DNA of 17,593 nt. Source: Hyphochytrium catenoides (Eukaryota; Sar; Hyphochytriomycetes; Hyphochytriales; Hyphochytriaceae). Location of the stretch: positions 1 to 17,593 of the forward strand of contig FLMG01002332.1 in the NCBI GenBank assembly GCA_900088475.1. Reading direction: 5' to 3'. Shown here one piece after another: positions 8,253 through 17,593 of the stretch. Positions within the stretch are counted from its first letter, which is position 1. Each line of letters begins with the position of its first letter. Below the pieces are notes generated by a model, which did not search any database, was not told the DNA's origin, and saw only the letters and a list, made by a program, of their open reading frames with translations. The translations under genes were made by a program, and so were the position numbers.

Positions 8253-11200
8253 CTACTTGGCATGTAGGGACTCCAACCTAGGTTTCCCTCTTATATCCCA
8301 AGGTGCATCTTCTCCATCTCCTCCACTCGCTCCCAGTTGTACCAGCTTCTCCTTAACGGTAGAGGATTTGAGCGGGGTGAGGTGATGAGGTAGTGCGACC
8401 TTCAGACGCGGGGCCTTCCCTGCGAAGGGCTTAGAAGCGGCCTTCTCTTCGTCTTCATGGTTCTTTGAGGCGGAAGTCGGCTCTTCCTTAGTAAGAATGC
8501 CCTTTCGAATGTCGTTGACTTTCTCCTCCGCTCGCGCTTGGTCCCTGTCTTCGTCTCTCTGTGGAGCTTTCTTGGGGCTGCTAGAACCCTTACTCTCCCG
8601 ACTTGGGCTCCTCTCTCCTTTACTTTCTTGGCTTTTCGGAGCTGCTTTCTCCTTCTCTTGAAGATATGAGGGAGAAGAGCTCTTGGTTGTGGCTTCCCAT
8701 ACTAGTATTCTTGAGACGTTACTGGGGTGCATAAACGCGTGATAGGATTGGATCTGGAGCAGTGATTGAGAGAACAAGACGAGGATAGAGATGCGCAACA
8801 TAGTGAGAAGGTAGACTAACCGCGAGAGAGCAAAGAGCGGTGAGGTAAATTCTATCTGCTATTGCTCCTGTTTTCCTTCTCCTACCTGATAGCCACAGCT
8901 TTTAGATGACACATCGGGAAACTTGGAGTCCAAAAGGAGTTGTTCACCGGTTCCATCCTGCAGAGTAACGTAGAAGGTGTCCTGATAGTAAATAGTAACC
9001 ATCACAACGCCCTCTGTGTACGTCCTGCTTGCAATCAACTCCAGGTCCTGCGTCAATATAAACAGCGTTTGAGGGAAATACCGAAGATTATCAAAGTCCG
9101 CTCTTGAGCACCTCACGCTCAGAACTTCCCCGTTTTAGGAGACGTAGACTACTACTCGTCTCCCTCTTCCTATGCCCATGTCTGTCTTCTCAACCATCTT
9201 CTAGTTAAGCGCCTCGTACTCTGGAAGCACCTGCCTTGAGGTCTCCTTCTTCCTTCGATCTCTCTCCGTATGTTGGTTTACTACCCTTTTAAGGCTTTTC
9301 AGCTTAAGCCCTTCTCTTCGCTAATACGGCCCACTTGACCACCCTAACCTCTCCTCTTCACTCTTTCCGTTCCGCAAATGACTTTATCTTCAGCTCGCCA
9401 TCACTAGGTCTAACGTACCTGATACTCTGGGATACCGCTGGTCTGGAACTCGAAGAAATTGTCTCCCTTCCCGTCTAGCCAGTCCATAATCTTAGCCTTA
9501 AGGCCCATATTGTCCATACGATCTGCCAGTTCCAGCAGTGCCTTTTCGGAGTTTAAAATCTCCTGTCTCAGAACAGAGGAATCTCTAGCAAAACGGGTGA
9601 TGGCGGGGGCGTAGGAAGATACTGCTGGAACCTTGCTAACCTCGCAATAGAAGCTCTGAAGCGGCCGACGAGGAATGAAGCAGAGCGGTTAGTGCACAAT
9701 GGGGATAACGGGACACTGGTTGTCGCTACTATTCTGCTGATCTTCTTACCAGAAGGCTCTGTTGCTTTCTCAAAATAGGCATAACCCAGGTAATATCTGG
9801 CAGACAAATGCCAGGAGTCCCGACATCCACGGTACCGCTGTAGCACCACGAACCAAACCTGAACATCACGTTACGAAGGGTCTGCTGCCATTTCTCGCCA
9901 TCTTCGATGAAAGATATGGAAGCAAGTCAGACGTCAGACAGAGATATATATACGGAGACCGTACAACAGAACGTACTCTGACCACGGAGAGGGAATTGAG
10001 AGCCTACAAAGCGAGCAACCATATGGCGAAGCTAAAGAACAAACCACCAAGAAAGCAGAAGGGTGTAGGTTCCTTCTCCCATGAGATAATGGACTTCCTA
10101 CCTTTCCTCGGCTTGGAGATAAGGTAGGTCTGTGTGTAGGCTCCCGCTTCGCCTGTGGCATCTTCCAGCTTGATAGCTAGGGCCTTTGGGATGTCCTCTG
10201 TCGAGCTCTTATCGGGTAGCTGCCAAATGAGGAGTGTCTTGAAGCTCTCCAGCGTGGAGGAAGTGGAAGAGACTGGAGGGGCGAAAGACTTTAGCTGAAA
10301 TCCTCCCATTCTCTGTGAGATATCCGGGAATCGGACGTCCAGAAGCGGTTGGTCTCCTGTCCCGTCTTGCAGTAAGCAAAAGTAGCTATTCTATGCTCAA
10401 TAGGGAAAGAGAGGACGTGGGACAGACGACTAAGTAAGCGCATGGTTGGCAGCATGAGGGAGATGTCTTAAGAGGAGCTGAAATAAAGGTCGACGGTGCA
10501 GAACAGAGAACGATCTACGCTCCTTCCGTAGACGAAGCGATCGAATATGGACTTTAGTGAGTACCGGAAGCAGAGCAAAATCCGCTCACACGCTGACGGG
10601 CAGCGAAAGATGCATGGAAGGGTGCACCAGATGCTACGGAGACTGTGACGCCCAAGGGGAGCAGAACCTTACTTGAAAGTACATCGTAATGAGGATCAGG
10701 CCCCTCGTGTAGCTTTTGTTTGCAATAAACTCGATATCCTAAGCCGACGATGACGCGAAGTGTTAGTTAGTGAGGCCCCTCAAAGTTGACCGGGAAGAGG
10801 CAGGAGAGAAAATTCAAGACGACCGGTAGATTCGCATAGCTTCAAAAGAGCCACGAGGACAGGAGGAGTAACAAGGTGTTAAGAGGCTATTGAGGATCAA
10901 AGCAAATAAGGGAAAGGGTAGGGGAAATGGAATGCTGAGGCTACCTTCATGGCTCCCAGGGATTCCACCTGCAGCTCAAAGTAGCTTTTTCCATCCTCAA
11001 TCCAGTTGTAAGACTGCAGTCCATCTGTCAATGCTTTCTCTACCTCTTCACCGGTCAAGATGTCCTCAAGCCCCTCGATGACGTCGTAGAGAGTTGTGAG
11101 GGATGGATGGAAAGGATTATCCTTTGGAATCTTGCTCCACTCAGACAGATACCGCAGTTTATCTTGCTGCTTCTGCAGAGCAGGCACCACGAATGGGAGA

Positions 11201-11861
11201 TCCCTGGTATTTGTTGAGAGCAAACGGCAGCAGTTGCACATTGCAATATATAGTCCCAGATGATTAGATAGACAGATAGATAGTGATGAAGAAATGAAGA
11301 GATAGTGAACAAAGAGGAAGAGAAGAGTGAGTTAGTAACGAAGAGGATAGAGCGTCCGGGAACAAAAGGTCAGGGGAGAACTAGAGAGAAGGAGAAGAGT
11401 CATGAAGAGGTTAGGGATTGAAGGGCGACATATGAAGGGACAGAAAGGGGAATGGCGGAGAGGACAAGGAGCCTAATTCGGCACCTAATGGAGAAGTCTG
11501 GGATGCTGAGGTCCACAGAGCCCATGTAGCACCAGTTCCCACAGCGAAAGAGGACTTCTCTAAACTTGGTGCTGCTGGCCTTTACAATGTAGGTTTGAGT
11601 GTATCCCTCTCGGCTTGCAGCAGCTTTCAATGTTGGTGGTTTGCTGGTGGTTTTCTCGTCGGGTCGTCCTTTCTCATCTCCACTGTCATCCTGCTTGGCC
11701 TCCGCCCTGCCACCTCCCTTCGATGGCGCCACGTCGTCCTCCGTCTGCTCCTTAACCCTTACATCTCGAGACGGCTGATTGCCATCTTCATCTCCAAGTT
11801 TGACGCTGCTCATCTTGGAGTCCACTTCGTCATCGACATTGTCCACGTCCTTTGACTCCAT
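8253..11861 (-). CDS. Unrecognised protein with two tandem copies of a ~200-residue domain
   Basis: Eight minus-strand exons are 11861-11485, 11203-10945, 10738-10673, 10390-10102, 9901-9750, 9562-9419, 9047-8886 and 8753-8253. Phases match throughout and total 1950 bases, 649 residues. Residues 1-85 are acidic and disordered. Copy 1 (about 87-300) and copy 2 (about 319-510) share, in order: YTQTY, FR(C/F)G(N/S)WCY (105-112 and 344-351), VxPxLxKQQ, W(I/L)(E/D)xxxxFE(L/F)Q, an (I/L)AxxxYTxG block, QDGTGxQ (242-248 and 459-465), LLDxxFPD and a final (L/I)xW strand. The tail from about 510 is charged, rich in Ser, Lys and Glu, and probably disordered. I do not recognise the family. The alternating hydrophobic pattern suggests beta-rich domains, but this is inference. 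There is no signal peptide or membrane segment in the spliced product. The gene is divergent from GLE1. The start at 11861 is the first ATG of the open frame; an upstream non-coding exon cannot be excluded. Confidence 0.8.
9048..9418 (-). other. Intron between exons 6 and 7 of the duplicated-domain gene
   Basis: A 371-base phase-0 intron with donor GTACGT and acceptor ..GACGCAG. It sits at the same place in copy 2 as the intron 10739-10944 does in copy 1. No other feature is seen inside. Confidence 0.8.
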
Positions 11862-12677
11862 ATTACTCCTTATCGCGTCCAAGCCTGTCCTTAATCTTTT
11901 ACACAGATCAGCGGATGTTCGAGAGACGAAAGCACAGAGCCGAGCGGACAAGGGCAAATAGACAAAAGAGCCAGGGCCTCCGTCGAGGTGATAATCTAGG
12001 AGCTCTGTTCACTCTTCGTAGAGCTAGATCTTCAGGGACGGCAAGAGGAGGAAGCCAGGCACGTGTTCTAGTGCTGCTGCTATGCCCAGGCGCGGCGCCG
12101 GCGGTCTTGGTGTGGTCAGACAAGCAACTCCATCAGCAGATCATAGATCATGGTTAGATTCCAGATAGAGGACATTCTAAGTGGCCATATTTAGGGCTTT
12201 GCTCGTTCATATACTCGAACACAGGAGACGGGTGTTTCAGTGACCCTTTGTTCAAGAAGGGGTAGGAGAGGGCATTGATAACTACGCTGTGATTACTGAC
12301 AAGGCAATCTCTTTGGATATGCATTGAAGGCCTTCACTCCGAAAGCTTCTTATTTATTACTCGGAGAGCAAAGCTTCAGTGGAGACTCCTTTATAAATCG
12401 AGGTATTGAGGTACAATCTCTATTACAAAGTAAAAGTGGTGATGCAGACAGCAGGTCGGGCTATAGGCTAAAATCCTTCCGCTTTTGTCCAATTACATAG
12501 CCATGATCTAGAAGAGCAGGCAGTGTCATGGAAAGCTGGAGCCATGTGACCCTGTTGTAGGAGGACAATTGCTACTCGACATTGCTTTCCATCAAATGAG
12601 CAAAAAAGAGTGATAGAGGCCATTGCCGATTTCTGCCAATCGCTCTGTAGACAACGGAGGAAGGTCTCTTAGCAAGA
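11862..12677. other. Divergent intergenic region between the duplicated-domain gene and GLE1
   Basis: These 816 bases separate two divergent start codons. A TATA-like TTTATAAAT lies at 12389-12397, about 280 bases before the GLE1 ATG. It could be a core promoter element, but that is weak evidence. No RNA gene, repeat or coding sequence is recognised. Confidence 0.45.
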
Positions 12678-15600
12678 ATGAGCACTATCATCACCTATCA
12701 TCACTCACCGTCTCCCTCTCGCCTAAAGGAGGAGGAGTATGTCGACTTCTCCTCCAGCTCGAAGGTAAGTGCTTTGGCTTATAAGTCGAGCTCTTGTCTA
12801 GTCTCTATAGATAATACTCTTGCTCCACAACCTAGGGCAAGCTCCAATATAATGTGTCCTGGTTCCCTAGATCAATGGAGCGGCCCTCGCCTTCCTCCAG
12901 GGTAAGATTTTAAACCGCTTGGCAGAGGGACACCCTTACTGCTGCTAAGCCCATTGAAAACACAGAAACGCCCACTTCCACCGTCAGTCCAGAAATTTAT
13001 AGACGCCTCAATGCATCAAAAGCTGGAGGTGAGTGGAAGACAAAGTAGGGACGAGCAGAGAAAGAGGAGCAGGAAGGAAGTGTGATGCAGGAGAGGGGGT
13101 TTCAAGAGGTCAACAAGCTATGGGAGAAAGCACTGATGTGTCCATCTCCCCAGTCTCCTTTCAAGAGCATCACACCCCAAAAAAGCCTTAACTTTACAGA
13201 GAAAAAGCAGGAGATCACCCCTCAGAGCTTCAAATTCTCTGCCCCAGACCCATTCTCTGACTCTGAGGAAGAGGAAGACAATGAGAAGAAGGATGTTGTC
13301 GACAGGCGTTTGAGTAGAGATCTAAGGTAAGCCACATCTCCTTCTACCCTCAAGTTATCTCTGACTTTCCATTTCCCTGCTCTTCTTACTGCTAAGTCTC
13401 CGTCATGATCCGCCTTTGGTTGTATGGGGTTTACCGACACCTTTCTGTTTTAATCATTCCTTCTTAGCTTTACAGAGAGAGCTTCAACGCCCCAGCCAGC
13501 CAACGATGAGCTGGAAAGCCTTTACTCCTCCCCTATCCTCTACCTGAAGCAGAAGCAACACGAGAGAGCAGTGAAAGAAGTAATTAACTCATCGTCCATC
13601 ATGCGCTTGGAGTCAGCCCTTTCCAGAGCGCGAGACGAGGCAGAAGAAGAGCTCCGGAAAAAGGAAGATACGGCTCTGCTTGGACTCGGAAAACTGGCCC
13701 TCGAGGTTGGCTCCTTTTCCCATTTTCCCCCTCCCAGTCCTCCCTCTTGCTTTGCCAAGGGTTATCGCTTGGTGCACTGTCTTTCCTTCAGAATCCGCTT
13801 CTACCCTTATCGCCTTTATCTTATCACTTTTTGGTGACAAGTCTCTGGTCATCTTCTGTTATCATGGTCTCCAGGAGCGTGCTGAGGCCAAACGATCAGA
13901 AGGAGAAGTCATCAAGGTGAGTATTCTACCCTTTCTTCTACGAAGAGACCTTCCGTCTCTCAACCTACAATTAACAACCTTGCCTTAACTTAAATCTTTA
14001 GAGGCTCACTTCTATGCCCGGTCAAACTAGATCCCTTTTACGGTTATTATTCTTTCTCTGAGCTGAATGTTGTGTCTATGTCATCCTTTTGGTGTTTCTT
14101 AGTTCATTGAGAGCAGTGCAGTCAAGCGCCGAGAAGCTCAAGAGCGATTAAACAGCTTTGTGAGAAGACAAGAAGAGGCTAACAGAGCACTTCAGGCGAA
14201 GAGGGATGCAGAGCAGATGGCTCGAAAGAGGCAGCAGGAGGTCGGTACACTCGTATTTCTCACTCTAGACCAATATATTGTTATGGCAGTCTCTCGCCGT
14301 CGTCTATTCCTTGCATGCATGGAATATCCGACGCTAGAACGAAGACCATCAAACTCATTCTTAGACATGAAAGCAGGCAGAGGAACAGGAACTTCAACGA
14401 AGGCATCAGGAAGAACAAGACAGAGCTAGAGCAAAGGAAGCTGAGCGGCTAGCTGAGGTAAATATGAAACGATAGTTTGATGCTTCTCCATTTCGCTAAT
14501 GGCATTCTTTTGTTGCCTGACCAGGAGGCCCGGCTCAAAGAAAAGGAGCTGGAGAAGGAGATACAGAACCGCGAAATAACAGAAGCCCAAGCGGCTGAGG
14601 CAGCCGCCGCAGCTGCGAAGCGGGCGCAGGAGAAGGCAGAGGAGGAAGTTAAACGAGAAACGGTAAGGCAAGGGGTAGGAAGAATAGCTTCTTCGCCTTA
14701 AGTCGGTGCAGACTGCTCTCAAGTTGGCCTCTCCCTTCAGATCCACAAGTTTATCTTTTCCTGCTCAGAAAGTATTGCACTGTCCTTCCGTATCGTAGCT
14801 CTCATTAATTCCTGTTATTGATTATAGGAGAAGAAAGAGAGACTTTGGAAGGAGAAAGCCCAAGCCTACCTTAGGGAAGCAGATGAGCGTTTGGCCAAGC
14901 TTAAGGCGATGGAGGAGGAGATCGAGCCCTTCTCTAACTCTACTGATCCCGGAATAAAGAAGGGCAGGCTAGAAATCAGGAAAAGGGTATGGAATAGACC
15001 TTACATGGGCCATGGTGCCCCGTCTATCTTCTTCTACTTCTCTTGTTGTTTACGAATAAGCAGCTCTTGCGTGTTCAGAGCTACCTATGTATATGGTCTG
15101 ACGCAGACTCCTAGACCTCTTCGCAGATTCCTCTCGACCTTGGTCGTTTCTCCCTCTACTGCCCCCTTTCCCCCTATCTTTCCAATCAATCAAGGGTCCC
15201 GCTATTCACTGCAGAGTACCGTCCTTTAGGTGGGCGAAGCCTGTAACCAAGTCTCTTCAGCTCCATCGTCTATCAAGCTCGTGGTTCAGAAGCTCACGAC
15301 CATCCTCACGGTAGGGAAGGCTCATAGCACCTTAATCCGCCACAGTCCCTATGCATTGCTCTGTCTTTATTATGCATCGCCATTATGTGACGCCGATCGT
15401 CTCCTGCCATTCCTCATATCGGCAATATTTTGGAGTTTCGTGGTCTTGGCGCGCATTTATCTGTAACCTCCCTTCCTTTAACCTTTTACCTCTGGCACGG
15501 ACTCACACACGTTTCACCATTAGGACGCCCGCCAGTGGGGTGCCGTCCACCTCTTATACACCATGGACCAGATTGCGCAGAAGCTGGTAGCGCAGTCAAA

Positions 15601-17284
15601 GTTTATCACTGAGACGAGGTTAGCCTTGGTTTCGACATCTTCCTTCATTATTCCGTTGCCATTCGCCATCTAGCGATGACCCCTAGATAAATTCGAATGC
15701 TTAGTTCACCAATGCTCTTGCTGCTGGCGTTACTACTACTAGCGTAAGGTTGAAGACTGTATGCTTATCTACCGCATTTTGAAGTCACTTTAGCTTTGTC
15801 TCACTCTCCCTTTCCTTGTCTTGTCTGCATCTGGAAGCTCCTGCTTCCCGCTGGGCCATGTCCTCATGATGGTATGCGTGCATACCCCAGAGCTCGCCGA
15901 GGTCGTGTTGGCACATTTCCACAGGGTACGGGTTACTTACTAGTCACCTGTGACATCAAGTTCCTCTATATATTACCGATACCTTTTTATGTCGACTAGT
16001 CCCTAGAACCTATGTTGAGCAGTGACCCTTCTTGTGCTTCTAGTCTAAGTTGTCTGACAGGGTTGCCCTGGCCCTTTAGTCCCACTTTTCCCTTTTCTAA
16101 AAGGTGCTCTGCCCCCAATGTCTAATGCACTCCCCTCGGCTGTTCTATTGCGCGACTTGACGTTACAATGAGCTTACCTTCCGTCTCTCTCCCTCTCTGT
16201 ATTTCACTTCACAGATATGCACCTACACCATTCCTCGGCATATATTCAAAAAGGAAAGCGAGACAGTTGAAAATTGGAAGGAACGGCTAGGCTTCCTTAA
16301 GGATGATTCAAAGCCTGATGGGTTAGAGGAGCCCGAGAAGTGGAGTAAGAGAATGGGCTTCACCGTGGGTTTGCTAGCCACCGTCATGCAGGTATCACAT
16401 GTCCATCTCAGTTCTGCTGCTCTTATGACGTCTGTTACCGTCGTCCTCTGCACCAATTGGTCCTTTGCCATGCCCTGCGTGTTACTAGCGGGTGTCTATC
16501 TTTCTGCACGTTTCGTTGGTCTTCTAGCCCTCTCTACGAATCACTTACTGGACATGGTGCTTCTTTGTTCAGTTCTGTTGACGTCAGGGATCATTTTCCT
16601 CATCTCCACCTCTCCTCTACTTACCAGACACAACCCTGGCAGAGTCAACCGCAACCGCGAGGACTCGCTCTAGCGGATTGCTGGTCCCTTCTCTCACGCA
16701 TCCTTAACAAGGGACCGTGGCCTGTGACGGCCACATTGGTTCAGATCATTCTGGAAACTGCAGGCTATGAACTACGACGGGTCTATGGAAGACAATTTCA
16801 TAAGCTCATTGACTACATTGAAGTGGAACTACTGCCTCGATTGACGAAGGTATGATTGGAAGTAGAGTCTCAATATCTCTCTTTTACCCTGAACGGCGTC
16901 CAAAACATGCTCTTATCCACGAAGCGGCTGCTCATATATTTCCCTATCTCGCCTCATCCGCGTATGGTACAGGATCCCAAGTCAGGTGGCGCTGCAGCTG
17001 CTACAAGGCTCAATCTTCTGCTCACAGAATATCGGAGGAGCAACAACCAGTTCAAAGAACCAGAGGGGAGACATCTGAAAGAGTCAGCGGTAACAGAGGA
17101 GGAGGAAGAGGGCGAGGATAGGGAGGAAGGCCAGCGCGGCTACTCTGGTCACTCAGGGGGTTACGGCGGGGGAGGACGGGGAGGCTATTCTGGTAGAGGT
17201 GGAGGCGGAAGAGGGGGAGGGGGAGGATACCGAGGAGGGAGAGGCGGCTATCGCGGTGGAGGACGGGGCTATCGGAACTATTAG
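12678..17284 (+). CDS. GLE1: mRNA export factor GLE1 with C-terminal RGG/YGG tail
   Basis: GLE1 sits at the cytoplasmic face of the nuclear pore. With inositol hexakisphosphate it stimulates the DEAD-box helicase Dbp5/DDX19 to release exported mRNPs. Sixteen exons: 12678-12764, 12836-12901, 12966-13028, 13154-13326, 13468-13705, 13875-13916, 14103-14240, 14377-14457, 14525-14662, 14828-14986, 15230-15310, 15524-15618, 15838-15925, 16215-16391, 16628-16849 and 16973-17284. All phases match; total 2160 bases, 719 residues. Residues about 170-390 form a long Glu/Lys/Arg/Ala coiled coil. The GLE1 helical domain follows (about 390-655), with VGEACNQVSS, LAEVVLAHFHR, YTIPRHIFKK, ENWKERLGFL, SLLSRILNKGPWPVTA, YGRQFHKLI and FKEPEGR, all characteristic of the family. 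An acidic linker (658-668) leads into about 50 residues of RGG and GGY repeats, ending YRNY. The RGG tail is in the same exon and frame as the last conserved GLE1 segment. Residues 1-170 are divergent and low in recognisable signal. Confidence 0.93.
17132..17281 (+). repeat. RGG/GGY low-complexity coding repeat in GLE1
   Basis: Imperfect repeats of GGA/GGC/GGG, AGA/CGA/CGG and TAT/TAC codons encode a Gly/Arg/Tyr tail with multiple RGG and GGY motifs. Codon choice varies between repeats, so the protein pattern is not simply an expanded DNA microsatellite. Confidence 0.85.
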
Positions 17285-17593
17285 TGTAGCTCCACGAAAA
17301 TATTTATCTGGCGGACAAGGAAGAGATAGAGAACAAAACTAACGAGTGCAGAGCCAGAGTGAGCGCGAAGTAAATATTGATGGGTTTGATCTGGATCCTT
17401 CCTCAGTTGCACTACATTGGCTACTCTCCGCGCCATCACATCATGGCACTGCTGTCTCATTTTTCTCATTTTTCTTCCCCTCGACTAAGTAGCCCCTTTT
17501 TCTCTAAGAGCCTTGCTGAATACCCTCTACCAAAACTTCCTTTCTCGTCCGTCAGAGTGCCAATTCCTCCAAACGGCAAGCAAAGGTTCCCCA
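17285..17593. other. 3' flank of GLE1
   Basis: These 309 bases after the GLE1 stop codon presumably include its 3' UTR. There is no canonical AATAAA on the plus strand and no recognisable gene on either strand up to the window edge. Confidence 0.5.

Noticed and set aside
8754-8801. Hydrophobic start (MLRISILVLFSQSLL) that looks like a signal peptide before exon 8 of the duplicated-domain gene
   Set aside because: It is the polypyrimidine tract of the intron acceptor read as protein. The conserved repeat begins right after the AG.
16856-16972. Open frame that extends the last GLE1 exon upstream (about 39 residues)
   Set aside because: It is the intron between 16849 and 16973. GT..AG borders and conserved GLE1 sequence on both sides support splicing.
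1-17593. tRNA, rRNA, CRISPR, insertion sequence or operon signals
   Set aside because: A scan by eye for tRNA B-box-like motifs, direct-repeat arrays and transposase-like frames found none.

Overview
This window is nuclear DNA from an intron-rich eukaryote. Every recognisable gene is split into short exons by GT..AG introns of roughly 60 to 540 bases, and the spliced frames close exactly. There is no operon structure, no Shine-Dalgarno pattern and no RNA gene that I can see. Compact introns, small intergenic gaps and abundant GA/CT microsatellites suggest a unicellular alga or protist. A cryptophyte or stramenopile is possible, but the sequence alone does not fix the lineage. A run of three N inside a GA repeat (1462-1464) marks an unresolved assembly spot.

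The layout has five protein genes. (1) Minus strand, 894 to beyond the left edge: the N-terminal 68 or so residues of a coiled-coil protein I do not recognise. (2) Minus strand, 5674-2409, seven exons, 539 residues: arginyl-tRNA-protein transferase ATE1. (3) Plus strand, 6553-7901, four exons: a DUF2039/C9orf85-type protein with four CxxC motifs and an acidic tail. (4) Minus strand, 11861-8253, eight exons, 649 residues: an unrecognised protein built from two tandem copies of a domain of about 200 residues. (5) Plus strand, 12678-17284, sixteen exons, 719 residues: the mRNA-export factor GLE1 with an RGG/YGG tail at its C-terminus.

Genes 2/3 and 4/5 are divergent pairs separated by about 0.8-0.9 kb. 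Genes 3/4 are convergent, with 3' ends so close that their transcripts probably overlap. The region 895-2408, upstream of gene 1, is dominated by purine-rich (plus strand) simple repeats. A complementary CT tract lies in the last intron of ATE1.

The genes form no single pathway. GLE1 acts in mRNA export and translation, and ATE1 in the Arg/N-degron pathway. The two most interesting points are the internally duplicated uncharacterised protein at 8253-11861, whose two copies share an intron position and phase, and the RGG tail on GLE1.
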